From CAZGSN01 sp964371655 (lineage in GTDB: Bacteria > Desulfobacterota > Binatia > HRBIN30), in NCBI GenBank assembly GCA_964371655.1, contig CAYJOD010000007.1, positions 1-64,000 of the forward strand: a stretch of DNA of 64,000 bases, read 5' to 3'. This document shows, one piece after another, positions 1 through 8,578 of the stretch. The position numbers and the translations under genes are program-made. Each line of letters opens with the position of its first letter. Position 1 is the stretch's first letter. The notes below the pieces were generated by a model that had not been told where the DNA came from, made no database searches, and saw only the letters and a program-made list of their open reading frames with translations.

Positions 1-330
1 GCAACCGATCGTCGCATCGAAAAATTGAGCTGTGCACGCTTACCGAAGGGACACGTGCAAGTCGATCGCGGCAAGCACGTCCGTCAAGTCGATGACCACC
101 AATCCGAGGCGGGCAAACAGCTCAACCTTGCGGCGGGCCACGTCGACCGTGACGCCCAGCTTGCGTGTCACCGTGACGAAGTACTCCTGCATCACCTGGG
201 TGGAGACCGCCCCGCTACCCGTGCGTCGGGCTTCGTCGAACAGCGTCAAGGCACGGCTCTGTTTGGTCGGACTGTCGTGGTCGTCGGTGTACGCGAGAAC
301 GTTGGTGTCGAAGAAGCTACGGGCGGGCAT
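1..330 (-). pseudogene. PIN-domain toxin (VapC-like) with in-frame stop, runs off the window
   Basis: PIN-domain endoribonuclease, the toxin half of a VapBC-like pair. The first acidic residue is in FFDTNVLAY, the second in TQVMQEYF. Reading ends at a TAA at 40-42 after DLHVSLR. The same frame goes on after that stop with TAQFFDATIG, which matches the third acidic block of PIN proteins, so the stop looks like a nonsense mutation and not the natural end. The 3' end lies outside the window. The ATG at 330 lies inside the end of the upstream antitoxin (14-base overlap), which implies translational coupling. Family assignment is firm; inactivation is an inference from one codon. Confidence 0.7.
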
Positions 331-544
331 GAATCTCGTCGCGGTCGAATCGCCACGCACCCGAGCGCCCCTTACCTTCCAGGCTCAGGCGGCGGAGCTC
401 GGCGATGTCCGCTTCGGCATCACCATTGGCGACCAAGCCTTGGAGGTATTCTCGGATGAGCTGGTTGAGGCTCTTGCCGAGCGCACGCGCGACCTTGCGC
501 GCGTCCTTCACAACCCCTTCATCGACCGGCACGTTGAGATTCAT
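317..544 (-). CDS. Ribbon-helix-helix antitoxin
   Basis: 75-residue protein with the layout of MetJ/Arc-type antitoxins: a short beta strand (MNLNVPVDEGVV), then two helices with KDARKVARALGKSLNQLIRE, which bind DNA as a dimer. The acidic C-terminal tail would wrap the toxin. It lies just upstream of the PIN toxin on the same strand and overlaps it, the normal antitoxin-first order. It likely represses its own promoter in the AT-richer stretch around 545-600. The toxin partner has an in-frame stop, so the antitoxin may now be solitary. Confidence 0.75.
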   Translation of the reverse strand: MNLNVPVDEGVVKDARKVARALGKSLNQLIREYLQGLVANGDAEADIAELRRLSLEGKGRSGAWRFDRDEIHARP

Positions 545-603
545 GGCGTGTCCTACGATCTGCGCATACGGTATGCGGTCACGGTTTGTCTGTCAACGCA
601 CGG

Positions 604-714
604 ACCCGCTACGCTAAGCGCATGATCCTCACCCATCTCGGCCACGAAGCGCACGCCCGCAGCGATGAGATCGCGATCGAGCTCGCCACCGACGGCCTGC
701 GCGTCGAGGTGTGA
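604..714 (+). pseudogene. C-terminal remnant of a metallo-beta-lactamase-fold protein
   Basis: A short open stretch reads RYAKRMILTHLGHEAHARSDE and ends IAIELATDGLRVEV before a TGA. This resembles the last strand and helix of ribonuclease Z-like metallo-beta-lactamase proteins, which typically end 'KRLVLTHLSP...A.DGLxxEL'. No metal-binding motif or start region remains. It sits beside the toxin-antitoxin module, so it may be debris from the same rearrangement. The assignment rests on pattern memory alone. Confidence 0.35.
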
Positions 715-890
715 GCCGCGAGCTCGATTGCCTCCACGAAGGTAGCGCCGCTTACGACCGCAGTTTGGCGGCTGGAAACCTGCCTCTAGGTGGATCTTGA
801 GACCGCTCTTGTTCGCAGAAGCACGCGATCTCGGTAAGTTTGCTCGGTCCGACCCGGGGAAGGGGATAGTCCTAAAGTCGGGGGGCTGGC

Positions 891-2759
891 TCATGGTCGC
901 CTGTGTCGCTTTAGAAGCCCGCGTGAGCCCAGGCCATACACCTCTCCGAAGTCAACCCCGTTCTCGCCGCACCACGCTTCGATTAGCTCCTGATAGTTCC
1001 TCGTTTCCTGGGTACCCAAGCCGGGCGCCTCGCTCGCAATTGCGGCGATCGTACTGCTGTCACCCTCGATTTCCAGACAATCGCCAATGACCGGCATCTC
1101 GTCGATCACGACCTCAGCTCCTAGTTGAGGCTTGCTGAATGTCTTGCGCCTGCGTTCCAAGCGCCACGTTATCTCCAATCCCTTCTTCAGAAGTTGTCGT
1201 TCAACAGCCCGGCTATCCAGTGCATCAAACTCCAGCTCTATACGATCGTACTCTCCACTCCTTTTTCGGAAGCGTTGGCCCTTCATGGCAATGCGCCATT
1301 TCCTGTCTATGATCCGAACTCGAATCACAAAGTCGTTCGGCTTGAGTTCCCTGGCCTCGGTGTCGTAGTAGCGATCGTCGATCACATGGTCCCCGGTCTT
1401 GCGAAAGCCTCGCTGTCGCAAGTACCGTTCGAGCGCGCTCTTGTCGACCAAGTGGTATTTCCGTTCACGTTCGACGATGTCGACGGCGCGACAGTCGACG
1501 GGAAAGTGTGCAGGGACACAACAGTCAGCAAGGTTTACCCCGTCGAACATGTGAGGGTTCCAGTTGAGGTAGCGACGAGCATGCCCGAACTTGTCAATGT
1601 AGTAGAAAAGTTTCTCGATCTCCTGAGGGTTCCCCCCCTCCGGGTTGAAGAGCTCGACCTTGCCGCGGTGTGCCAGCCCCTCGGTGTACAAGACCCCATC
1701 CGCACCGAGCAGCAGGACCGAGTTTGGGGTGTTCGCGTTATCAGTGACGCGGATGTCGATGGGCAGCCTGTCTGCGATCGTTGCCTTGACGACCTTCCAC
1801 GCAGCACTTGGTGCATCTGGGCTGGGGAGAATACCGCGGGCGCGCGGTCCGCCGCGTCGTCGCTTGGCCTCAATTTTCCGGGCTAACCCGGCTTCGACGG
1901 CCAGATGTAGAACCCAATGGCGCACGCCGCGCTCGATCAGAAAATCCCTGAGCACGATGAGCGAATCCGCCGTATCGTTCTCTCGTGAGACAACCGACTG
2001 AACCGTAACAGGGACACCATGTTGTAGGCACTGCGAGATCATGAGCAGCGGGGAATGATACGAGCTGACTCCCTCAGCGTATGCTCGGTTCACCGGTCGT
2101 ATGCGTTCCTGCAACTGGGGTGTCGCAAAGTCCAGCGACACCCGCACGTGTACGCGATGCTCGACTAGCGTTGGAATGAAGTTCCGAATCGCTTCTGGAG
2201 AGGCGACCCCGGACGTATCAAGGACGACTGCTTTGTCAGCGCTCAGTTCTGAAATGAGGCGCTTCGCTCTTTCCGGCCGAGTCAGCGGATCACCACCCGT
2301 AACCACAGCGACAAGGCTTGGGACCCTGCGAGCTACGGCCAGCACGTTGTCGAGCCCGAGCAGGTCGCCGTCCTCGAGTTGCCGTCGGTCCGACCCCATC
2401 AGGTCATCTGCGTGGCAGTAGACGCATTTGAGCGGACAATGCGCAGTACTGAAGCAGTTCAGGACAAGGGGGCTTTCTAGTGTAACTATATCTTTGAAAT
2501 GCCCGATAAACGAGGGGCCGGAATAGGCCATCGGCTTGGTCTGAGGTTCGGTCGTTTCCACAATCTGCAGTTGCGCAAGCGCGCTCACTGCGCTGCCGAC
2601 GGAGGGATCGACCGGTGCCCAATCTTGTGCCGACAACCCGTCGACGAAGCGAAACCCTGCGCTGTCGATTGCGAAAAAGTCGTCTCTGCTTGGAACGTAC
2701 ACGACGCCACCAAACTGCTCGGGGCGAAGCCTCAGGTCAGACGCTCGCCGGACCTTCAT
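891..2759 (-). CDS. RRE-like / radical SAM / CYTH fusion protein
   Basis: 622 residues with three parts. Residues 1-70 (RLRPEQFGGVVYVPSRDDFF) resemble the PqqD-like RiPP recognition fold. Residues 95-330 form a radical SAM core with CPLKCVYC giving C108, C112 and C115 for the 4Fe-4S cluster, and TGGDP at 154-158 for SAM binding. Residues 428-595 are a CYTH/triphosphate-tunnel domain: E430-x-E432-x-K434, RVRI at 480-483, AMKG, ELEF, VIDEMP and LEIEG are all present, so the tunnel looks intact. Extra cysteines (C413, C414, C423) precede the CYTH domain and could bind a second cluster. CYTH domains act on or bind triphosphates; the substrate here is unknown. Its ATG overlaps the methyltransferase stop (ATGA). 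I do not recall a described family with this domain order. Confidence 0.8.
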   Translation of the reverse strand: MKVRRASDLRLRPEQFGGVVYVPSRDDFFAIDSAGFRFVDGLSAQDWAPVDPSVGSAVSALAQLQIVETTEPQTKPMAYSGPSFIGHFKDIVTLESPLVLNCFSTAHCPLKCVYCHADDLMGSDRRQLEDGDLLGLDNVLAVARRVPSLVAVVTGGDPLTRPERAKRLISELSADKAVVLDTSGVASPEAIRNFIPTLVEHRVHVRVSLDFATPQLQERIRPVNRAYAEGVSSYHSPLLMISQCLQHGVPVTVQSVVSRENDTADSLIVLRDFLIERGVRHWVLHLAVEAGLARKIEAKRRRGGPRARGILPSPDAPSAAWKVVKATIADRLPIDIRVTDNANTPNSVLLLGADGVLYTEGLAHRGKVELFNPEGGNPQEIEKLFYYIDKFGHARRYLNWNPHMFDGVNLADCCVPAHFPVDCRAVDIVERERKYHLVDKSALERYLRQRGFRKTGDHVIDDRYYDTEARELKPNDFVIRVRIIDRKWRIAMKGQRFRKRSGEYDRIELEFDALDSRAVERQLLKKGLEITWRLERRRKTFSKPQLGAEVVIDEMPVIGDCLEIEGDSSTIAAIASEAPGLGTQETRNYQELIEAWCGENGVDFGEVYGLGSRGLLKRHRRP

Positions 2760-3991
2760 GTGGCACGCTCAAATTGCAGCCACCATTCGCGCTGCGCAAG
2801 CCCCTGCAATGACGTGTGCTCGCGACGCCTTCGCATCCCGATGTGTCCGCGAATGATATGAGTAACTGCCTTAGTTACGTTGCACCCTGCGCTCTGCAGC
2901 GCAGACTTCGCTAGCAACCCGGCGGGAAACAGGATGTCCTTCCTCGGTGTGTCGCGCACAAAGATAACGCCGACTCCTCCCTTGGCGAGGAGCTGGGCGG
3001 CCCGGTGAATGGCAAGGTTCAGGCGAATCGCGTAGTTGGCAAAGAAGGGAAAGTAGTATGAGGCGCTTGCCTTTGCCGAGTCGGATTTAATCGCCTCGAG
3101 CGCCTCTCTCACGGGGGACGGCAGGTCCGCGAGTGCAAACGAATCAATGGTTACCCCTCTCACGATGGTTGTTCCGATCAACTCCGGCGCAAGCGCAAAT
3201 GGGTCTTCCCCCAACACGGCTTGATAGACGCTCGCCTCTGGGGCCCACATACGCACGTAGTCCAATCGGTTCGCGTATGGAGGCGAGAAAACGACACCGT
3301 CAAATCGCTCTCGAGTGTGAAACCGGCAGATGTCGGCCACGATCGACACCAGGGAACCTGCTTTCGTGACATCGTACGTTCCCTCGATATAGCTCCGCCA
3401 CTCGACAAAGACGGTGCGGATCAGGGCACGTGGGTCGCCGCAATTTTGAAGACCTCCCGGTTTGACCCATGCAACGTTGTCCGACTGCGAGAACGTTGCG
3501 AACCGACGCGCTGCCAAGAGCGGTAGGTACGACAGGACTTTCGTTGTATCTGCTGCCGTCGGTGATCGGCTGCCAGGACCTTCGACCTGCCGCACAATCC
3601 TCCCATACTCTTGAAGCCATCTACTCACAGACTCTGGCAGCCATCGTGCCTCATAGGCCGGATTCGTGAGCGGAGCCAAGGTTGGGCACTTGCGTAGGAC
3701 CCGATCCAGGCGGTCGGCTATCCGCGGCACTTGGGCAAGCAGTAGTGGGCTCCGGAGGTCGACAAGCGCGGCGGCGACAGGGTTGACCTCAACTGCCGTC
3801 ACCCGATGGCCCATGGCGGTGAGCATTGGCAGATACCAGCCTCCGCCCGCCATTGGGTCAATAATCTTGAGAGAGTGACCGCGATACAAATTGCGAATGT
3901 AATCTGCCTGGTGCCTGGTGTAGGCACCGTACGCGCGCCCAAAGAATGGAGACACTGGCGCGCGTTGGCTGCGGTGTCCTTCCGCGGTCAT
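2756..3991 (-). CDS. DNA methyltransferase-like protein (SPPY type)
   Basis: 411 residues with the two hallmarks of amino-group DNA methyltransferases: a SAM-binding motif I, DPMAGGG, at 45-51, followed by VEVNP, and a catalytic SPPY at 236-239 in GVVFSPPYANRLDY. Motif I precedes motif IV, and SPPY fits N4-cytosine or N6-adenine methylation. The roughly 185 residues between the motifs are longer than usual and could hold a target-recognition segment. It overlaps its neighbours by 4 bases on both sides, so it is the middle cistron of a tight operon. No restriction endonuclease is adjacent. It may modify DNA, or a nucleotide-like substrate, as part of the operon's pathway. Confidence 0.8.
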   Translation of the reverse strand: MTAEGHRSQRAPVSPFFGRAYGAYTRHQADYIRNLYRGHSLKIIDPMAGGGWYLPMLTAMGHRVTAVEVNPVAAALVDLRSPLLLAQVPRIADRLDRVLRKCPTLAPLTNPAYEARWLPESVSRWLQEYGRIVRQVEGPGSRSPTAADTTKVLSYLPLLAARRFATFSQSDNVAWVKPGGLQNCGDPRALIRTVFVEWRSYIEGTYDVTKAGSLVSIVADICRFHTRERFDGVVFSPPYANRLDYVRMWAPEASVYQAVLGEDPFALAPELIGTTIVRGVTIDSFALADLPSPVREALEAIKSDSAKASASYYFPFFANYAIRLNLAIHRAAQLLAKGGVGVIFVRDTPRKDILFPAGLLAKSALQSAGCNVTKAVTHIIRGHIGMRRRREHTSLQGLAQREWWLQFERAT

Positions 3992-5946
3992 GCGAGGAGA
4001 ACTTCACGGGCGCGCGCCGCGACGTCGCGGATTACGTCTTCGCGCGGGAGTTCGCTCAGAGATGCGACGTCCCTTGGCTCTCGGAGTTGCTGCCCGCATA
4101 TCTTGAGCTCCCTTCCAGCCAACCACGTTGGCAGGACAAGGCACTGGGAAACAAGCCAACCAAGGATGCGATGCCTGTCAGTTACCGGCCCGGCATCGTT
4201 CCGAAGGGTGGTCTGGATCTCCTCCTTACTGTGCCAGTCCAGATCACGATCCGAGTCGTGCTCCGCCATTGCCAGCACATCGCCACCTGCGAGTTCGTGG
4301 TGCGCCGCGCTGATCTTGTGGAGTGCCGGGCCATACAAGTGACCCACCCTCTTGTCGTACCTGGCGCCAAACACGTTCTGCCATGCTTGCCACGACCCGC
4401 GCTCATCATGCCCGCCAAGAGTGGAAAGGCTTGTGCCCGAGACGCTTGCGCCATCAAGTCGAGTCAGTACATGTTCGAGGCACGACCACACCACGGCGGG
4501 TGTCATAAGCTTACGAGGTTTCTTGCCCAACATCTCTTTCAGTTGTTCCGCACTTGCCTCCTGGACGAGCAGCTTACAGATGTTCAGGACATGGCGCAGG
4601 TCTGCGGTGCCAGTCAGCCACGTCGCGAGGAGCTCCCACGTGCTCTTGAGTCGCTCCGCACTCACTACTTGCCGCGCGGAGATTACTTCAACCTGGCTCC
4701 AATCAGCGCTGACGAACGAGAAGTGTTTGCGCATTCGATCCACAAACTGCTGCGGTTGCGACCCGGTATTCCCGAGATCATCGAGGCACAGAACTACAGC
4801 GATCCCGCGCTTCTGAAACGCCGCAGCTATGAAGGCCTGAGCGGCGTGAATGAGAGTTGGCCGCCGAAGTCGTACAGGCCAGAAGATGCGGCCGATCTGC
4901 CGGTCTCCGCTCCCTGGCTCCCATACGAGACCGAAAACATCTTCGAGGGTTTCTAGCAGTTTTTCAGGACGATCTGGTGGAGGTGACTGAACAACCATCG
5001 GAGCCCGTGCCAGGACGGAACCAGGAGACCTTTGCTGCTCAATTTGCTTGCTGGGCCATACGATGGGCAGCGGGTGCGAGCGCGACGGATCCTCGTCAAA
5101 CGTCCCACTCGCGTTGTTGAATACAAACAGCTTTGGATGCAGGGGCTGATGCTGGCACGGATCGATGGTGAGGAGCGAAAAGCTATTCTCCCATCGGATT
5201 GTTTGGTACGCGGCGCCGGCTTGGCAGACGGCGAGACCGCTTCCATCGCTCGAGTAGCTGGATTCCCCCTTCGGCTCGTGACGATGACCGCACAGATACA
5301 AGTGGGCGCCCCCTCTGCCCCGCCCGAGCAGCTTGCTGAGGCGCTCCTTGTTCCAGTCACACAGCTCGCTCAGTGGGTGATGGCCGATGACAACGACAGG
5401 GACATCCGGTTCGAGGCGGCCGAGGCAACCTTCGATGTCCTTCAGGTCGACGGCGAGCTTTCCGTTTTCGACCTCCTCGTGCGACAGGAAGGCCGTGTTG
5501 ATTCCTATGAAAGTCACCCCTGATATCGACGAATGCGCGTGCGTCATCCGTTTCGGGTCCCACTGGAAGGACAGCCCGGCCGCCAACGCGCAGAAGCCGT
5601 CAAATCGCCCGGCAGCAAGAACGCGATCGCGATTGGCCTCGAAGAGTTCTTCGTTCGTCCGAGCGTTCAATAGGTCCAAGGATTGCGCTTTGCTCCGATC
5701 GACATCGTGATTTCCTGGGACGACGAGAACCGGCTGCTTCTGTGCGAGCTCGTTGAGGAATTGGATCGCTGCTTTGTACTCCGTATCCTTGCCCTTGTCG
5801 GCAACGTCACCACTGAAGATGACCACGTCGAATTGAAGCTCCGACACTTTCGCCAGCAAGGACTTTTGAATCCCGGTTCGATCACCTCTATCAGTTGGCG
5901 CTTCGAAGTGGATATCGGAAATATGCAACAGGCGGATGGGCTTCAT
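3988..5946 (-). CDS. Metallophosphoesterase with uncharacterised C-terminal region
   Basis: Calcineurin-like phosphoesterase with the full metal set, numbered from the longer upstream TTG start at 6003: SDIHF (D30, H32), SGD (D66), GNHD (97-100), GHH (207-209) and GHRH (239-242). This occupies about residues 20-285. A Pro/Ser-rich linker follows, then some 330 residues with IFWPVRLRRPTLIHAAQAF and VVLCLDDLGNTG at 373-412. That pattern vaguely recalls a HUP/aminoacyl-tRNA synthetase-like nucleotide-binding fold, but this is a guess. I prefer the ATG at 5946, which starts right at the first strand (MKPIRLLHISD); no strong ribosome site supports either start. It is the first gene of the three-gene operon. 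Confidence 0.75.
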   Translation of the reverse strand: MKPIRLLHISDIHFEAPTDRGDRTGIQKSLLAKVSELQFDVVIFSGDVADKGKDTEYKAAIQFLNELAQKQPVLVVPGNHDVDRSKAQSLDLLNARTNEELFEANRDRVLAAGRFDGFCALAAGLSFQWDPKRMTHAHSSISGVTFIGINTAFLSHEEVENGKLAVDLKDIEGCLGRLEPDVPVVVIGHHPLSELCDWNKERLSKLLGRGRGGAHLYLCGHRHEPKGESSYSSDGSGLAVCQAGAAYQTIRWENSFSLLTIDPCQHQPLHPKLFVFNNASGTFDEDPSRSHPLPIVWPSKQIEQQRSPGSVLARAPMVVQSPPPDRPEKLLETLEDVFGLVWEPGSGDRQIGRIFWPVRLRRPTLIHAAQAFIAAAFQKRGIAVVLCLDDLGNTGSQPQQFVDRMRKHFSFVSADWSQVEVISARQVVSAERLKSTWELLATWLTGTADLRHVLNICKLLVQEASAEQLKEMLGKKPRKLMTPAVVWSCLEHVLTRLDGASVSGTSLSTLGGHDERGSWQAWQNVFGARYDKRVGHLYGPALHKISAAHHELAGGDVLAMAEHDSDRDLDWHSKEEIQTTLRNDAGPVTDRHRILGWLVSQCLVLPTWLAGRELKICGQQLREPRDVASLSELPREDVIRDVAARAREVLLA

Positions 5947-6147
5947 GCGCGTGTAAGCACCAGCCAGCTTGACTGCGTTGATTCGGATTGGAAAGGTGGA
6001 CAAAATGAAGACATATGAATTCTCGACGTGTGGCGCAGCCTAGATAAGCCCGCCGTCGACGTCAAACGCGCCCGCGTGGGGCTGGACCGCGGGGCAAGGC
6101 CAGCGTTGACGTGTGGGGTGCGAACGCTGCATTCGGTGTCTGCCACT

Positions 6148-6336
6148 GGGGATGTAGGAGCGTAACGCACGTAAGCCGGCTGCCGCACGGTCTTGACTTG
6201 GAATGTCGGTGTAGATGATGCCGTCCGACTGAAGGGGTATCCGTGTGGCGATCTCTTCAGGCGGATCGCGGTGGATGGTGTTAGCTTCGAAGCGCGCAGA
6301 GCAGGGAAAATACGTGGGATACGCTCCTACATCCCC
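6148..6336. repeat. Possible miniature element bounded by 17-bp inverted repeats
   Basis: GGGGATGTAGGAGCGTA at 6148-6164 is the exact reverse complement of 6320-6336. The match continues inward with a few mismatches (CACGTA on both arms), about 26 bases per arm. The 155 bases between hold no clear ORF. A small non-autonomous transposable element is one reading; a clear target-site duplication was not found. Confidence 0.5.
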
Positions 6337-6564
6337 GGGGACGTGCGACTGCGAGAAAGGCCGCGGTGCGGGCTGTCGCGCCGGTCTTCAGTGGGCGCCG
6401 TTAGTTGGGTCACCCTTCGTCGGTGAATTTGCCGTGGCCCTGCCTATCTTCTGCATATCGGTAGTACCGCTGCCGATATGCACGTGAATCGGAGGCGATG
6501 GTTCCGCGTCGAATTCAGCTACCGCGGCGGCCGAAGAACTCCTTCTTTCTCGGTGGAGACTCGA

Positions 6565-6621
6565 AGACGTAGTTCCGCAACGAACGCGCTCCACTCCTAC
6601 GTTCGTTGCGTAACTACGTCT
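6565..6621. repeat. Long hairpin, 22-bp arms with one mismatch
   Basis: Arms at 6565-6586 and 6600-6621 are reverse complements except for one base, with a 13-base loop. No U-run follows on either strand, so it is not a standard intrinsic terminator. It lies 75 bases upstream of the polyphosphate kinase gene. Confidence 0.6.
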
Positions 6622-6696
6622 GGCTGCGTCGCCGTGGCACCCGTCACCCATCCGTGCCCCTAGTAATGATTCCTCGGCGGGGCGTACTATCTCGTC

Positions 6697-7503
6697 ATGG
6701 ACCATCTCCGAGTCGAACCCGGGAAACGGGTGCACTTGAATCGCATCGATCCTTCCCACACCGGCAAGCACAAGGACGAGGAGACTGCGCGCGCTCGTCT
6801 CGTACGTGTCGTCGACAAGCTCGCGGCGCTGCAAGACGTCGTCTACGCCGAGCACAAGCGCGCGGTGCTGATCATTCTGCAGGGCATGGACACCGCGGGC
6901 AAAGACGGAACCATCAAGCATGTAGTGAGCGCGGTGAATCCGAGTGGCTGTGAAGTGGCGCCCTTCAAGGTTCCCACCGATGAAGAGGCCGCCCATGATT
7001 TCTTGTGGCGTGCGCATCGTTGGGCCCCACGCGCCGGACACATGACCATTTTCAACCGCTCGCACTACGAGGATGTTCTGGTTCCGCGCGTGCATGGCAC
7101 CCTGTCGCGCGCTGCCGTCAAGCGGCGCTACGCCCAGATCAATGCCTTTGAGAAGTTGCTGGTGGAGAACGGGACGGTGGTGCTGAAGTTCTTTCTGCAC
7201 ATCAGCAAGCAGGAGCAACGCCAGCGTTTGATCGAGCGGCGCGATGATCCGACCAAGCAGTGGAAGTTCTCGCTTGGGGACCTCCACGAACGAAAGCGAT
7301 GGAGCGAGTACATGGATGCCTACGAGGGATTGCTTAGCCACTGCAGCACCAAAGAGGCGCCATGGTACATCGTGCCGTCGAACCACAAATGGTACCGCAA
7401 CCTCGTGGTGGGCGAGATCCTGGTGGAGGCACTGCGCGAGCTCGGCTGCGAGTATCCCGCACCGCCGCTTCCTGCCGCGCGGCTGCGCCGAATCAGGATC
7501 TAG
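6697..7503 (+). CDS. ppk2: Polyphosphate kinase 2 family protein
   Basis: Transfers phosphate between polyphosphate and nucleotides in the cytosol. The 268-residue length and motif order fit PPK2: Walker A GMDTAGKDG at 63-71, including the catalytic Asp in GMD, then the PPK2 lid region, with Walker B FNRSHYED at 119-126. The sequence GxxKxVxxxxNPxGCxVxxF is typical of the class that phosphorylates AMP or ADP. The class cannot be fixed from sequence alone. It is monocistronic, with the SDR gene 171 bases downstream. The 5' side carries a long hairpin. Confidence 0.93.
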   Translation: MDHLRVEPGKRVHLNRIDPSHTGKHKDEETARARLVRVVDKLAALQDVVYAEHKRAVLIILQGMDTAGKDGTIKHVVSAVNPSGCEVAPFKVPTDEEAAHDFLWRAHRWAPRAGHMTIFNRSHYEDVLVPRVHGTLSRAAVKRRYAQINAFEKLLVENGTVVLKFFLHISKQEQRQRLIERRDDPTKQWKFSLGDLHERKRWSEYMDAYEGLLSHCSTKEAPWYIVPSNHKWYRNLVVGEILVEALRELGCEYPAPPLPAARLRRIRI

Positions 7504-7674
7504 TCCGTCACCCCCCGCTGAGACTCGAAGATGCGGGGATGGCGGAATCGGGAGAGCCCGGCGGGGCAGCAATGGGCGGGCGATCCACGTTCGTGGCGAC
7601 CACCTCGCCGTGCGCTTGACAAACGCTGCGCCGAGCGCCACGAGCGGCAGGAACACGATGGGCAGGAGGAACAC

Positions 7675-8466
7675 ATGACCGATCTACGAGGGAAGACGGC
7701 GCTGGTCACCGGGGCGTCGAGCGGGCTGGGGGTCGATTTCGCGACGATCCTTGCCGAGCGCGGCTGCAACCTCATCCTCGTCGCGCGGCGCGAGGAGCGG
7801 CTGCGCACGCTGGCCGGCGAGCTCGCCAGTCGTCACGGCGTGCAGGCGCAGGTGATCGCCCTGAGTCTGTCGTCGCTCGGTGCGGCGCAGGTCCTCTATG
7901 ACCGCATCCGCGCCCTCGATCTCAGCGTTGACGTGTTGATCAACAACGCCGGCTTCGGCATCTACGGGCCGTTCGCGGAGATCCCGTGGGAGCGCGAGGA
8001 GGAGATGTTGCTGCTCGACGTCGTCGCCCCGGTTCACCTCACCAAGCTGTTCGTGCGTGACATGCTGGCACGCCGCTTCGGCTACGTCCTGCAGGTGTCG
8101 TCGATCGGCGCCTACCAGCCGTCGCCGACCTACGCCACGTACTCGGCCGCGAAGGCCTTCCTGCTCAGCTTCGGCGAAGCGCTGAGCTACGAGCTGCGCA
8201 GCACCAACGTGAAGGTGTGCGTCCTGTCGCCCGGTGTCACCGAAACCGAGTTCCTCGACGTCGCCGGGCAGCGCCGCAGCCTCTACCAGCGACTGTCGAT
8301 CATGCCCAGCCGGCCGGTGGCCGAGATCGGCATCAACGCCATGCTCAGCGGCAAGCCGAGCAAGGTTGCCGGCGCCATGAACGCCCTCGCCGTCTGGAGC
8401 CTGCGCCTCATGCCGCGGCGGCTGCAGGCGGCGATGGCCAGCGTCGCCATGCAGGCGGGTGCGTGA
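7675..8466 (+). CDS. Short-chain dehydrogenase/reductase
   Basis: Classical SDR of 263 residues. NAD(P) is bound by TGASSGLG at 12-19, NNAG lies at 90-93, and the catalytic set is Ser142/143, Tyr156 and Lys160 (YSAAK). The ATG at 7675 has AGGAGG six bases upstream, which fixes the start; the longer reading frame upstream is not translated. The ARRE segment after the second strand suggests NADP preference. Similar proteins (DltE/YqjQ-like) act on acyl or keto substrates, but the substrate here is unknown. Confidence 0.9.
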   Translation: MTDLRGKTALVTGASSGLGVDFATILAERGCNLILVARREERLRTLAGELASRHGVQAQVIALSLSSLGAAQVLYDRIRALDLSVDVLINNAGFGIYGPFAEIPWEREEEMLLLDVVAPVHLTKLFVRDMLARRFGYVLQVSSIGAYQPSPTYATYSAAKAFLLSFGEALSYELRSTNVKVCVLSPGVTETEFLDVAGQRRSLYQRLSIMPSRPVAEIGINAMLSGKPSKVAGAMNALAVWSLRLMPRRLQAAMASVAMQAGA

Positions 8467-8578
8467 ATCGGGTTGGCGGGTTGGCGCGGCGCCAGCACGC
8501 CGAATCCTAAGTACTCTGTTGCGTAAGTTCGACCACGTATTCCGTTCGTCCCGAGTAGCCGCCATCCTTTCGGCGGCG

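Larger units (their letters stand above)
6004..6696. other. Intergenic region with two inverted-repeat structures
   Basis: No convincing gene is seen in this 693-base stretch between the three-gene operon and the polyphosphate kinase. It must hold the promoters of both flanking units, which diverge. It also contains the inverted-repeat pair at 6148-6336 and the hairpin at 6565-6621. Confidence 0.6.

Noticed and set aside
553..894. 113-residue minus-strand frame
   Set aside because: No family features, and it overlaps the metallo-beta-lactamase remnant and the end of the radical SAM gene.
6388..7674. 428-residue open frame on the minus strand opposite polyphosphate kinase 2
   Set aside because: It is the antisense shadow of a clearly conserved PPK2 gene; high GC leaves long open frames on the opposite strand.
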